Origin: Cribrihabitans_A pelagius | Lineage (GTDB): Bacteria; Pseudomonadota; Alphaproteobacteria; Rhodobacterales; Rhodobacteraceae | Direction of reading: 5' to 3' | Assembly (NCBI RefSeq): GCF_048820915.1 | Contig: NZ_JBMERR010000023.1 | Span: 1 to 64,000 of the forward strand | Length of the DNA: 64,000 nucleotides | In this document: positions 16,157 to 24,635 of the stretch, piece by piece | Numbering within the stretch: position 1 is the stretch's first letter | How the letters are laid out: the number at the start of each line of letters is the position of its first letter | Notes under the pieces: generated by a model | Seen by the model: the letters and a program-made list of their open reading frames with translations, nothing else | What the model was told of the DNA's origin: nothing | Database searches by the model: none | Program-made: the position numbers and the translations under genes

Positions 16157-16404
16157 CTCTCCGGCTGCGCCTGGGACAGGATCCCCCAGATCTCGTCCTT
16201 CAGGGCCGCGCGTTTCTTGCGCATGCCGGTCTCGGCCTCGGCGCTGACCGGCTCCACGTTGGTTTCCGCCCGGTGCACGGCGCGGTTCACCTCGTGGTAT
16301 TCATCCGCCAGCTTGGAGAAATGCGCATCTGCCTGTTTCAGCCGGCTCATCAGCGCGGCCTTTTCCGGGAATTCCTCGGCCAGTTCATGGGACGTGTTGG
16401 ACAC
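16153..16404 (-). CDS. YdcH-like DUF465 protein
   Basis: An 83-residue, all-helical small protein. It has the DUF465 signature (EEFPEKAALMSRLKQADAHF, LADEYHEVNRAVHRAE, and a KKRAALKDEIWGIL end). Proteins of this family form short antiparallel coiled coils; their cellular role is not established. The GTG at 16404 is chosen because AGGAG lies seven bases upstream and the family begins close to this point. Its stop codon overlaps the stop of the convergent membrane-protein gene in a shared CTAG (16153-16156). Confidence 0.85.
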   Translation of the reverse strand: MSNTSHELAEEFPEKAALMSRLKQADAHFSKLADEYHEVNRAVHRAETNVEPVSAEAETGMRKKRAALKDEIWGILSQAQPES

Positions 16405-16495
16405 CTGTCTGCTCCTATTCGTTGAGATCAGAGGCACCCTAACGCCGCCTTGCAGGGCCGCACTTTGACAGGGGTCAAACCTGGCCCCGGCCTGT

Positions 16496-16530
16496 AAAAA
16501 AACCGCCCGCACACAGTATGCGGCGGGCAG
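16496..16530 (-). terminator. Rho-independent terminator of the bet operon
   Basis: On the minus strand GCCCGC pairs with GCGGGC across an extended, partly paired centre, followed by GGTTTTTTT. It lies 22-56 bases past the betA stop. Confidence 0.75.
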
Positions 16531-16551
16531 TTCCGGTTGCGTTCCAGGGAC

Positions 16552-18207
16552 TTAGCGCTGCGCGGCGCGCCATTCCGGGTGGAACCACGGTTCGGCATTC
16601 GAGGACGGCAGGCGACGGCCGAGGATGTGGTCGGCAGCCTTCTCGCCGGTCATGATCGAGGGGCCGTTCAGGTTGCCATTGGTGATGCGCGGGAAGATTG
16701 AGCTGTCGGCCACCCGCAGCCCCTCCACTCCGATCACCCGGCATTCGGAATCGACCACGCTCATAGGATCTTCGGCTGCGCCCATCTTGCAGGTGCCGCA
16801 GGGGTGATAGGCACTTTCCACGTGTTCCTTGATGAAACTGTCGAGCTCATCGTCGCTCTGCATGTTCATGCCCGGCTGGATCTCGTGCTTGACGAAGGGC
16901 TTGAAGGCGTCCTGGTCAAAAATCTCGCGCGTGAGGCGGATGCAGGTGCGGAAGTCTTCCCAGTCCTTTTCGCTGCTCATGTAATTGAACAGGATGCGCG
17001 GATCGGCCTTGGGATCGGCCGAGCGCAGCGTGACCTCCCCGCGCGAGGGTGAGCGCATCGGGCCGACATGGGCCTGGAAGCCATGGCCCTCGGCCGCGGC
17101 CTGGCCGTCGTAACGCACCGCGATGGGCAGGAAGTGATACTGGATGTCCGGGTAGTCCACCCCGGGCTTCGAACGGATGAAGGCCGCGCTTTCGAACTGG
17201 TTGGAGGCGCCCAGCCCGGTCTTGGTGAACAGCCACTGCGCGCCGATCAGCCCCTTGCCGAACAGGTTCCAGTACTTGAACAGCGTGATCGGCTGCGAAC
17301 AGGCCATCTGCAGGTAAAGCTCCAGGTGGTCCTGCAGGTTCTGCCCCACGCCGGGCCGGTCGGCCACCACTTCGATGCCGTGTTCGGCAAGATGCGCGGC
17401 CGGGCCAATGCCGGAGAGCATCAGCAGTTTCGGAGAGTTCAGCGAGGAGGCCGAGACGATCACCTCGGCGCCCGCCCGGATCACTTCGACCTTGCCGCCG
17501 CGCTCGACCTCAACGCCCACGGCGCGGCCGTCCTCAATCACGATCTTGCGGGCAAAGGCGCGGATCAGGTCGCAGTTCTCCCGTTTCAGGGCGGGTTTCA
17601 GATAGGCGTTGGCGGCGGACCAGCGGCGGCCCTTGTGGACCGTCATCTCCATCGGGCCGAAGCCCTCCTGCTGTTCGCCGTTGTAATCGGAGGTGACGGG
17701 ATAGCCCGCCTGCCGCCCGGCCTCGACAAAGGCGTCGTGCAGGGGGTTGTCGCGCGGGCCGCGCGAGATGTGCAGCGGGCCGTCGCTGCCGCGCCAGTCG
17801 GGGTCACCGCCCTGGCCGCTGTCGTGCCAGGTCTCCATGCGTTTGAAGTAAGGCAGAACGTCGGCGTAGGACCAGCCCTGCGCGCCGGCCTCGGCCCAGT
17901 GGTTGTAGTCGCCCGCATGGCCGCGCACGTAGACCATGCCGTTGATGGAAGAAGAGCCCCCCACCACCTTGCCGCGCGGGCAGACCAGGCGGCGGCCGTC
18001 CAGATGCGGCTCCGGCTCGGTCTTGTAGCCCCAGTCATAGAGGCTCATGTTCATCGGGTAGCTCAGCGCTGCCGGCATCTGGATGAAGGGGCCCGCATCG
18101 GTGCCGCCGTGTTCGATCACCAGAACCGACTTGCCCGCCTCGCTCAGCCGGTAAGCCATGGCACAGCCCGCCGAGCCTGCCCCAACAATCACGTAATCTG
18201 CGTTCAT
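16552..18207 (-). CDS. betA: Choline dehydrogenase
   Basis: A flavoprotein of the GMC family that oxidises choline to betaine aldehyde at the inner membrane, passing electrons to the respiratory chain. The 551 residues open with the dinucleotide motif DYVIVGAGSAGCAMAYRLSEAG. They carry the GMC block with GGSSSINGMVYVRG and the C-terminal active-site region SAYHPCGTCKMG, containing the catalytic His. The ATG at 18207 is preferred to the longer frame because the FAD motif must lie at the N-terminus. It is last in the minus-strand bet cluster, 214 bases after betB, with a long inverted repeat in the gap. Confidence 0.96.
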   Translation of the reverse strand: MNADYVIVGAGSAGCAMAYRLSEAGKSVLVIEHGGTDAGPFIQMPAALSYPMNMSLYDWGYKTEPEPHLDGRRLVCPRGKVVGGSSSINGMVYVRGHAGDYNHWAEAGAQGWSYADVLPYFKRMETWHDSGQGGDPDWRGSDGPLHISRGPRDNPLHDAFVEAGRQAGYPVTSDYNGEQQEGFGPMEMTVHKGRRWSAANAYLKPALKRENCDLIRAFARKIVIEDGRAVGVEVERGGKVEVIRAGAEVIVSASSLNSPKLLMLSGIGPAAHLAEHGIEVVADRPGVGQNLQDHLELYLQMACSQPITLFKYWNLFGKGLIGAQWLFTKTGLGASNQFESAAFIRSKPGVDYPDIQYHFLPIAVRYDGQAAAEGHGFQAHVGPMRSPSRGEVTLRSADPKADPRILFNYMSSEKDWEDFRTCIRLTREIFDQDAFKPFVKHEIQPGMNMQSDDELDSFIKEHVESAYHPCGTCKMGAAEDPMSVVDSECRVIGVEGLRVADSSIFPRITNGNLNGPSIMTGEKAADHILGRRLPSSNAEPWFHPEWRAAQR

Positions 18208-18369
18208 CGCGTCTCTCCGTCGGGAGGGGCCGCAGAGGGTCAAGGATGCCGCAGCGACCGCGCCTCGGCGCGGCGTGTCCTTGAGGATCTGTGGAACCGC
18301 CTCATACTTGGTCTGGTTTGCTGAGGACGTATCGCGCCCTCAGCCTGCTTCTCAGCAAATCCCTTCCCT

Positions 18370-18422
18370 ATTGCCCTTTCGGGCAACGGGGAGGGCGGGT
18401 GGGCATTGCCCGAAAGGGCAAT
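18370..18422. terminator. 17-bp perfect inverted repeat between betB and betA
   Basis: ATTGCCCTTTCGGGCAA (18370-18386) is the exact reverse complement of TTGCCCGAAAGGGCAAT (18406-18422), around a 19-base loop. Each arm is itself a small hairpin. It starts at the last base of betB and could end or attenuate transcription before betA. Confidence 0.6.
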
Positions 18423-19879
18423 CAGAACGCCGCTTCGACGTCGCCCATGCGCACGTAGACCGACTTCACCTGGCTGAAGTGGTTGATCGCCTCTTTCGAG
18501 TTCTCGCGGCCCACGCCGGAGGCCTTCACGCCGCCAAAGGGCGCTTCCACCGGCGCGTCGTTGTAGGAGTTGATGAAACAGCTTCCCGCTTCGAGCTGAT
18601 CGATCACCCGGTGCGCGCGGGTGAAGTCGCGGGTGAAGACGCCCGCCGACAGGCCGAACTCGGTGGCATTGGCGCGCGCGATCGCCTCTTCCTCGGTCTC
18701 GAAGTCGAGGACCGACATCACCGGGCCGAAGATTTCCTCCCGCGCGATCGTCATATCGTCGGTCACATCGGCAAAGACGGTGGGCTCGATGAAAAAACCC
18801 GGCATGTCGGCACGGTTGCCGCCGCAGATCAGCCGCGCCCCTTCTGCCTTGCCCTTCTCGATGTAGCCCAGCACGATGTTCATCTGGTTCTCGCTGACCA
18901 TCGGGCCAAAATTGGTGGCTTCATCCTGCGGGTCGCCCAGCACTGCGCCTTTCACCCGCTCGGCAAGGCGGGCGAGGAACTTTTCCTTGATGCCCTTTTG
19001 CACGAAGACGCGGGTGCCGTTGGAACAGACCTGCCCGGAGGAGTAGAAGTTGCCGTTGATCGCACCGCCGACGGCATTGTCGATGTCGGCGTCGTCAAAG
19101 ACCAGCAGCGGCGACTTGCCGCCCAGCTCCATCGTCACGTGCTTCATGCCCTCGGCGGCGGCGGCATAGACTTTACGGCCGGTCGGCACCGAGCCGGTGA
19201 GCGAGACCTTGTTGACGCGCGGATCGGTGACCAGCGCGCTGCCAACCTCGCCCATGCCCTGCACCACGTTGTAAAGCCCGGCAGGCAGGCCGGCCTCATG
19301 CAGGATCTCGGCCACTTTCAGCGCACAGAGCGGTGTGGTTTCCGACGGTTTGAACACCATCGCGTTGCCGCAGGCCAGTGCGGGGGCGCCTTTCCAGCAG
19401 GCGATCTGGGTCGGGTAGTTCCAGGCGCCGATGCCGACGCACAGACCAAGCGGCTCGCGCTTGGTGTAGACCCAGTCCTCGCCCAGCGCGATGTGCTCGC
19501 CGGTGAGGCTGGCGGCAAGGCCGCCGAAATACTCCAGCGCATCGGCACCGGAGGTGGCGTCGGCCACCAGGGTCTCCTGCAGCGGCTTACCGGTGTCGTA
19601 GGTTTCCAGCACCGAGAGCTCGTGGTTGCGTTCGCGCAGGATGTCGGCGGCGCGGCGCAGGATGCGGCCGCGCTCGGTGCCGCTGAGCTTGGCCCAGGTC
19701 TTCTGCGCTTCCTTGGCGGTGGCCAGCGCCTGCTCCACGATGGCGGGCGTGGCGGCGTGGACGGTGGCGATCTCCTCGCCGGTGGCGGCGTAGATCACCG
19801 GGATCGGCGTGCCTGCGGTGTCCTCGACATAGGCGCCATTTATGAAATGGCTGGCTTTGGGTTGAGCGGTGTGTGTCAT
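18422..19879 (-). CDS. betB: Betaine-aldehyde dehydrogenase
   Basis: This NAD(P)+-dependent enzyme oxidises betaine aldehyde to glycine betaine in the cytoplasm. The 485 residues carry the aldehyde dehydrogenase set: Asn-154 in GAWNYP, Glu-251 in MELGGKSP and the nucleophile Cys-285 in GQVCSNGTRV. The length fits BetB (about 485-490). The start MTHTAQ at 19879 has CGGAGGC upstream, a motif supplied by a dispersed repeat (19888-19918). It sits between betC and betA in the same orientation, giving a complete choline-sulfate to betaine route. Confidence 0.97.
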   Translation of the reverse strand: MTHTAQPKASHFINGAYVEDTAGTPIPVIYAATGEEIATVHAATPAIVEQALATAKEAQKTWAKLSGTERGRILRRAADILRERNHELSVLETYDTGKPLQETLVADATSGADALEYFGGLAASLTGEHIALGEDWVYTKREPLGLCVGIGAWNYPTQIACWKGAPALACGNAMVFKPSETTPLCALKVAEILHEAGLPAGLYNVVQGMGEVGSALVTDPRVNKVSLTGSVPTGRKVYAAAAEGMKHVTMELGGKSPLLVFDDADIDNAVGGAINGNFYSSGQVCSNGTRVFVQKGIKEKFLARLAERVKGAVLGDPQDEATNFGPMVSENQMNIVLGYIEKGKAEGARLICGGNRADMPGFFIEPTVFADVTDDMTIAREEIFGPVMSVLDFETEEEAIARANATEFGLSAGVFTRDFTRAHRVIDQLEAGSCFINSYNDAPVEAPFGGVKASGVGRENSKEAINHFSQVKSVYVRMGDVEAAF

Positions 19880-19887
19880 TATTTCAT

Positions 19888-19918
19888 GCCTCCGGCGGGG
19901 GTATTTAAGGCCAGAAAG
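19888..19918 (+). repeat. Dispersed repeat family 2, partial copy
   Basis: GCCTCCGGCGGGGGTATTT at 19888-19906, followed by AAGGCCAGAAAG, matches the core of the repeats at 23547-23595 and 39691-39738. It lacks the preceding hairpin and lies in the betC-betB gap. Confidence 0.65.
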
Positions 19919-19939
19919 TGGGCTGGCCGGTTGCAAGGG

Positions 19940-21448
19940 TCATTCGCCGCGGGGAAAGCGTTTGCTTTCCTCGAGGGTGTTGAGGTCCATGTGGTTGCGC
20001 ATGTAGCGCTCCGAGGCCTTTTGCAGCGGCTGGTAATCCCAGGGGTAGTAGCCGCCCTGGCGCAGGGCCTCGTAGACGATCCAGCGGCGGGCCTGGCTGG
20101 CGCGCACGTCGGCGTCGAAGCGGGCAAGGTCCCAGCGGGCCTCGGACTTGGCGCGCAGGGTCTGCAGGGTGCCGGCATGGGCCGGATCGTCCGCCAGGTT
20201 GGTGAGCTCATGCGGGTCGGCCTCCAGGTCGAAGAGCTGGTCGGGGTCGAGCGCGCAGCGGTTGTACTTCCACTTGCCGTAGCGCAGCGAGACCAGCGGC
20301 GCGTAAGAGGCTTCGGCCGCATATTCGATCGCCACCGGCGCGCTGCGCTCCTCCCCTTGCGCCAGCGGCACAAGGTTGTGGCCGTCGCTCCAGGGCGCGA
20401 TCTCCTCCATGTCCACGCCTGCCAGCGCGCCCAGCGTCGGGGTCACGTCGATGGTGGAGACCGGCGTTTCGATCAGGCCCGCGGGCAGGTCCGGCCCCGA
20501 GATCATCAGCGGCACGCGGGAGGAGCCCTCGTAGAAGCTCATCTTGAACCACAATCCGCGCTCGCCCAGCATGTCGCCATGGTCGGAGACAAACAGGATG
20601 ATCGCTTCCTGCCGCGTGGTCTCCAGCACCTCCAGGATCTCGCCGATCTTGTCGTCGAGGTAGGAGATATTGGCGAAGTACGCACGGCGGGCGCGTTTGA
20701 TGTGCTCCTCGGTGATGTCGAAACTGCGCCAGTCGTTGGCGTCGAAGATGCGCTTGGAATGAGCGTCGTGGTTCTCGTAGTCCATCGCCGGGACCTGCGG
20801 CAGCAGATGCTCGCAATCCTCGTAAAGGTCCCAGTATTTCTTGCGCGCCACGTAAGGGTCATGCGGGTGAGTGAAGCTGACGGTCAGCGCCCAGGAGCGG
20901 TCGTCCAGCCCGCGCGACAGCTCGTAGAGCTTGGTCTTGGCGTTGTAGGCGACCTCATCGTCGTATTCCATCTGGTTGGAGGTCTCCGCCACCCCTGCCC
21001 CGGTGACGCTTCCCATGTTGTGATACCACCAGTCGATGCGCTCGCCCGGTTTGCGGTAGTCGGGCGTCCAGCCGAAGTCGGCCGGGTAGATGTCGGTGGT
21101 GAGCCGGTCCTCGAACCCGTGCAGCTGGTCGGGGCCGACGAAATGCATCTTGCCCGAGAGGCAGGTGTAGTAGCCCGCGCGGCGCAGGTGATGCGCGTAG
21201 GTGGGAATGTCGGAGCGGAACTCGGCCGCATTGTCATAGACGCCGGTGCGCGAGGGCAGCTGCCCCGACATGAAGCTCGCCCGCCCCGGCGCGCACAGGG
21301 GCGAGGCGGTATAGGCATTGGCAAAGCGGGTGGAGCGCGCGGCCAGTTTCTTCAGGTTCGGCGCATGCAGCCAATCGGCGGGACCGTCCGGGAAAAGGGT
21401 CCCATTCAGCTGGTCCACCATCAGGATCAGGATATTCGGGGCACTCAT
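19940..21448 (-). CDS. betC: Choline-sulfatase
   Basis: This enzyme hydrolyses choline-O-sulfate to choline and sulfate, feeding the bet pathway. The 502 residues begin SAPNILILMVDQLNG (a metal-binding Asp) and contain the sulfatase signature LCAPGRASFMSGQ, with Cys-52 as the residue converted to formylglycine. VSDHGDMLGERGLW follows further on. The C-terminal region with YYPWDYQPLQKASERYMRN is typical of choline sulfatases. The ATG at 21448 is used; the longer frame has no ribosome site. It lies downstream of the BCCT-like gene and upstream of betB, same strand. Confidence 0.96.
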   Translation of the reverse strand: MSAPNILILMVDQLNGTLFPDGPADWLHAPNLKKLAARSTRFANAYTASPLCAPGRASFMSGQLPSRTGVYDNAAEFRSDIPTYAHHLRRAGYYTCLSGKMHFVGPDQLHGFEDRLTTDIYPADFGWTPDYRKPGERIDWWYHNMGSVTGAGVAETSNQMEYDDEVAYNAKTKLYELSRGLDDRSWALTVSFTHPHDPYVARKKYWDLYEDCEHLLPQVPAMDYENHDAHSKRIFDANDWRSFDITEEHIKRARRAYFANISYLDDKIGEILEVLETTRQEAIILFVSDHGDMLGERGLWFKMSFYEGSSRVPLMISGPDLPAGLIETPVSTIDVTPTLGALAGVDMEEIAPWSDGHNLVPLAQGEERSAPVAIEYAAEASYAPLVSLRYGKWKYNRCALDPDQLFDLEADPHELTNLADDPAHAGTLQTLRAKSEARWDLARFDADVRASQARRWIVYEALRQGGYYPWDYQPLQKASERYMRNHMDLNTLEESKRFPRGE

Positions 21449-21568
21449 CGCAAACCTCCCAAGGCGCGTCTTGCTGGCAAAGGCGCCTAGCGGGCCGGGT
21501 GGCACCGCCAGGCAGTTGACGCCGGGCCATCTGTTCGGGGAAACAGGGGCCCGGCAACGGCGCGGCCC

Positions 21569-22777
21569 TTAGTGGGCGGTCTTGATCTTGTCGAAGTCGA
21601 GCAGGTTCTCTTCGGGCGACGCAGTGATGCTCATCACCTCGCTGCGCTTCTTCAGCGCGATGTAGCCGAGGCAGCTGACGTAGAGACCGATCACAACGGT
21701 GCCGATCCACTCGATCTTCAGCCACTGGCTCTGGAAGGCCAGGGTCAGGCCGAACAGCACCACCGCGTTGCCGAGCACGTAAGGAATGGTGCCGAAGCGC
21801 TTGGCCGACAGATTCAGGTTGTCGGTATAGAGGCGGATCAGCGAGTCAAACGAGTTGACCACGAAGATGATGCCCACGGCGACCATCGAGACGTTGATCA
21901 GCAGCGTCGTCTCGATGCTGTTCAGGTGGTAGTAGTAGAGCACCGAGAACCACACACCGAGCGGGATCGACGGGAAGATCAGCAGCGCTGCCAGCACCTG
22001 CCAGGTCTTCAGCCCGCCGACAAAGCGCGAGGTGAACTGGCCGATCATAATCGACCAGGCGAACCACCAGAAAAGGTAGAACTCGTGGTAGTCGGTCAGC
22101 GGCAGCACGAACTTGTGGATGTTGGAGAAATAGCCGCCGATGTTGCTTGCGGTCTCGGTGAAGGCGCCGAAGCCCATGCCGGCATAAGCCCACATGCCCG
22201 CAATCAGCGCCGCAAACAGCAGGGTCGAGCCGACCGACAGGATGCGCACGTATTTGATGTCGGTGGAGGAGAAGGCAGCAAACAGGATCACCAGGAAAGT
22301 GATGACGTAGAAGGCCGGGATCACCGTCTCGCCGTCGCCCATGAAGGTGGCGTAATACGGCAGGTAGATCAGGAACAGCGCGCCGGTGAAGGCGCAGGTG
22401 CCGATGATGACGATGTTGTTGACCAGCTTGACCAGCGGGATCTCGAAGAACTTCACCCGCGGCTCGACCACGCAGAAGTAGAAGGTGGTGAGGAAGTAGA
22501 AGCCCCAGATCAGAAAGCCCCAGAAGCCGAATTCCAGCGCCAGCGGGTTGGTGAACCCATAGGCGGGCTCGGCCGCGGTATCGGCGTAGAGCGGGAAGTC
22601 CCAGGCCAGCGGGAACATGATCAGCCCCACGTCCAGGCCGGAAGTGAACAGGATTGCGATGAAGGTGAACAGATGCACCGGCGTCACGCCGACGTTGCGC
22701 ACGTTCCACCACTTGATCACGCAGAAGGCCACCAGCGCAAAGGCCAGCAGAATTCCGAATGAGATGATTGAAGTCAT
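21569..22777 (-). CDS. betT: BCCT-like choline/choline-sulfate transporter, short form
   Basis: A multi-helix inner-membrane protein of 402 residues, probably the uptake system for choline or choline sulfate. Around residue 240 it carries YLFWWFAWSIMIGQFTSR, which resembles the helix-8 signature of BCCT carriers (WWxxWxxFVGxFxxR). The N-terminal part has GFWGFLIWGFYFLTTFYF. It is 100 or more residues shorter than standard BCCT proteins and lacks their long C-terminal tail, so it is a divergent subgroup. It is first in the bet transcription unit and divergent from betI, across a 159-base regulatory region. The start at 22777 has GGGAGGGATC upstream. Confidence 0.8.
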   Translation of the reverse strand: MTSIISFGILLAFALVAFCVIKWWNVRNVGVTPVHLFTFIAILFTSGLDVGLIMFPLAWDFPLYADTAAEPAYGFTNPLALEFGFWGFLIWGFYFLTTFYFCVVEPRVKFFEIPLVKLVNNIVIIGTCAFTGALFLIYLPYYATFMGDGETVIPAFYVITFLVILFAAFSSTDIKYVRILSVGSTLLFAALIAGMWAYAGMGFGAFTETASNIGGYFSNIHKFVLPLTDYHEFYLFWWFAWSIMIGQFTSRFVGGLKTWQVLAALLIFPSIPLGVWFSVLYYYHLNSIETTLLINVSMVAVGIIFVVNSFDSLIRLYTDNLNLSAKRFGTIPYVLGNAVVLFGLTLAFQSQWLKIEWIGTVVIGLYVSCLGYIALKKRSEVMSITASPEENLLDFDKIKTAH

Positions 22778-22862
22778 AGATCCCTCCCATGTGCGGGTTT
22801 GACACCCTTTCAGACATGGTCCGGTTACATAACACAGTGAACTGAGCTTCCAAACAGTTTTC

Positions 22863-22876
22863 TGAATGGTCATTCA
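22863..22876. promoter_or_regulatory. Candidate BetI operator in the betT-betI divergent region
   Basis: TGAATG-GT-CATTCA is a 14-bp inverted repeat, the size and style of TetR-family operators. It lies between betI (22937) and betT (22777). A second dyad, AACTG (22840-22844) with CAGTT (22855-22859), lies beside it. On the minus strand TTGGAA and TATGTA, 16 bases apart, could be the betT promoter. Confidence 0.55.
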
Positions 22877-22936
22877 AGTTTCGGGTTGGCAATAACAACA
22901 GTTGAATCTGGCGGGCAAGTGACGCACAACTTTAAC

Positions 22937-23512
22937 ATGGGCAGAAAACGCATTCGCGACATCCGCAACGAAGAATTAATCGAAGCCACCATCACCGCGG
23001 TGCACAAATCCGGCTACTCGGTTGTTACGATGGCGGAAATCGCGCAGGAAGCGGGGGCTTCGGCGGCCTCGATCAACTACTATTTCGGCTCCAAGGAAGG
23101 GCTGATGGAAGCCACGATGCGGCATCTTCTGCGCAAGCTGAGGCGGGCGATGACCGAGGGCTATGCAACCGCCAGCACCCCGCGCGAGCGGCTTTATGCG
23201 GTGATGGATGCCAACTTCTCGGATGCGCTTTTTACCGTTCCGCAGTGCAGCATCTGGATGCAATTCTGGGCCAATGCCCCCTATTCGCCGCGCCTGTCGC
23301 GGCTGCACCGAATCAACCGCGCCCGGGTGCGCAGCCATTTCCTGGCAGAACTTGGCCGGCTGCTGCCGCCGGAGCGGGTGGAGACCGCCCGGCAGGCGCT
23401 GCAATGCTACATGGACGGCGTCTGGCTGCAGGCGGCCCAGTCCGACGCGCCGCTGGACCCGGCAGAGGCCCGGGAAGCGGCGCATCTGGTGGTGGACCTG
23501 GCCCTGTCCTGA
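22937..23512 (+). CDS. betI: TetR-family regulator BetI
   Basis: A choline-responsive repressor of bet genes. The 191 residues, the usual BetI length, start MGRKRIRDIRNEELIEATI with a TetR helix-turn-helix about residues 10-55 (TMAEIAQEAGASAASINYYF). The ligand domain contains FWANAPYSPRLSRLHRINR, found in BetI proteins. The ATG at 22937 was chosen over an upstream TTG because BetI normally starts five to ten residues before the HTH; the ribosome site is weak for either. It is divergent from betT, and the likely operator TGAATG-N2-CATTCA lies 60 bases upstream. Confidence 0.9.
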   Translation: MGRKRIRDIRNEELIEATITAVHKSGYSVVTMAEIAQEAGASAASINYYFGSKEGLMEATMRHLLRKLRRAMTEGYATASTPRERLYAVMDANFSDALFTVPQCSIWMQFWANAPYSPRLSRLHRINRARVRSHFLAELGRLLPPERVETARQALQCYMDGVWLQAAQSDAPLDPAEAREAAHLVVDLALS

Positions 23513-23546
23513 TCACGCCCGCCGCCGCGGCCGCACCCTGGCTTCC

Positions 23547-23595
23547 TCTTGCTGAAAATATCCCCGCCGGAGGCAGAGGCGCGCCAGCGCCTCTC
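23547..23595 (-). repeat. Dispersed repeat family 2, full copy
   Basis: On the minus strand: GAGAGGCGC, loop, GCGCCTC hairpin, then TGCCTCCGGCGGGGATATTT, then TCAGCAAGAG. It is nearly identical over about 48 bases to the copy at 39691-39738. It lies 33 bases past the stop of the minus-strand EamA gene. Confidence 0.85.
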
Positions 23596-23627
23596 CCGAT
23601 CCCGCCAGCCGCACCCCCTCCGGCCGG

Positions 23628-24548
23628 CTAGAGGCTGGTGGCGCTGTTCGGCGGCGTGATCTGGCGGCGCTTCAGCACCGCCTCGCGCCAGGAAATGAAG
23701 CTGATCGCAGCCAGGATCAGACTGCCGCCCGCCACCACCCAGGCATCCACCGGCTCGCCAAAGGCCACCGCGCCCAGCGCCGTGGCCCAGACCAGCTGCA
23801 GGAAGGTGACCGGCTGGGTCACCGTGACCGGCGCCGCGGCAAAGGCCATCGACATGGTGTAATGGCCCGCGGTGGCAAAACAGGCGACCAGGAACAGGAT
23901 CCCCAGTTCCGCCAGCGTCGGCGTCACCCAGACCGCGGCAGCAAAAGGCGCAAGCCCGATGGTCACGAAGACCGACAGCATCGCCACCACCACCGCCGGG
24001 CTGGTGCCATCCACGGTGCGCTTGGCAATCAGGTAGGACGCACCGAAGCAGATCGCGGTGACCAGCATCGCGATATGGCCGGGCGAGACCTCCCGGAAGC
24101 CGGGGCGCAGGATGATCACCGCGCCGACCAGCGCGACGCCAATCGCCGCGATCCGCCGCACCGCCAGCCGCTCTCCCAGGAACAGCGCCGCCCCCAGCGT
24201 CACATAGACTGGCGAGAGGTAGTTCATCGCCGTCACCTCGGCCAGAGGGATGCGGGTCATGGCGAAGAACCACAGGATCACCGCAATGCTGTGCACCGCG
24301 CCGCGGCCCGCAAACAGCAGCCACAGCCGCGGGGTGATCCGTGCACGGCGCAGCGCGCCCGCCATCGGCAGCAGAAACACCAGCCCCAGGAGGTAGCGCA
24401 GGAAAGCGGATTCCGCGGGCGGCACCCGGTCGCCCAGGTATTTGACAAGTGCTGTCACGGCGACGAACATCAGCCCGGTCACCGCCATCCAGATGATCCC
24501 CCTGAGCGGGCTAGGGGCAGGCTTTGAAAACTCTGCGGTCTGGCTCAT
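23628..24548 (-). CDS. EamA/DMT-family transporter
   Basis: A 306-residue inner-membrane protein with ten hydrophobic segments in two EamA repeats (VTGLMFVAVTALVKYLGDRV at the start of the first; LVTAICFGASYLIAKRTV at the start of the second). Such proteins export metabolites or amino acids; the substrate here cannot be read from sequence. The start at 24548 (MSQTAEF) removes an unlikely 12-residue leader with no ribosome site. It is not clearly in an operon: convergent to betI and separated from pirin by 87 bases. Confidence 0.85.
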   Translation of the reverse strand: MSQTAEFSKPAPSPLRGIIWMAVTGLMFVAVTALVKYLGDRVPPAESAFLRYLLGLVFLLPMAGALRRARITPRLWLLFAGRGAVHSIAVILWFFAMTRIPLAEVTAMNYLSPVYVTLGAALFLGERLAVRRIAAIGVALVGAVIILRPGFREVSPGHIAMLVTAICFGASYLIAKRTVDGTSPAVVVAMLSVFVTIGLAPFAAAVWVTPTLAELGILFLVACFATAGHYTMSMAFAAAPVTVTQPVTFLQLVWATALGAVAFGEPVDAWVVAGGSLILAAISFISWREAVLKRRQITPPNSATSL

Positions 24549-24635
24549 GGCGGTGACAGAACACCCAAATGCGGCACGGCACAACCCTTCACATGTAAAT
24601 CATTTCACCTGAGGCGGACGGCCGCCCTTGGCCGC

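Noticed and set aside
18275..21490. 1071-codon plus-strand frame across betB and betC
   Set aside because: It is antisense to two well-recognised enzymes and has typical GC-shadow composition.
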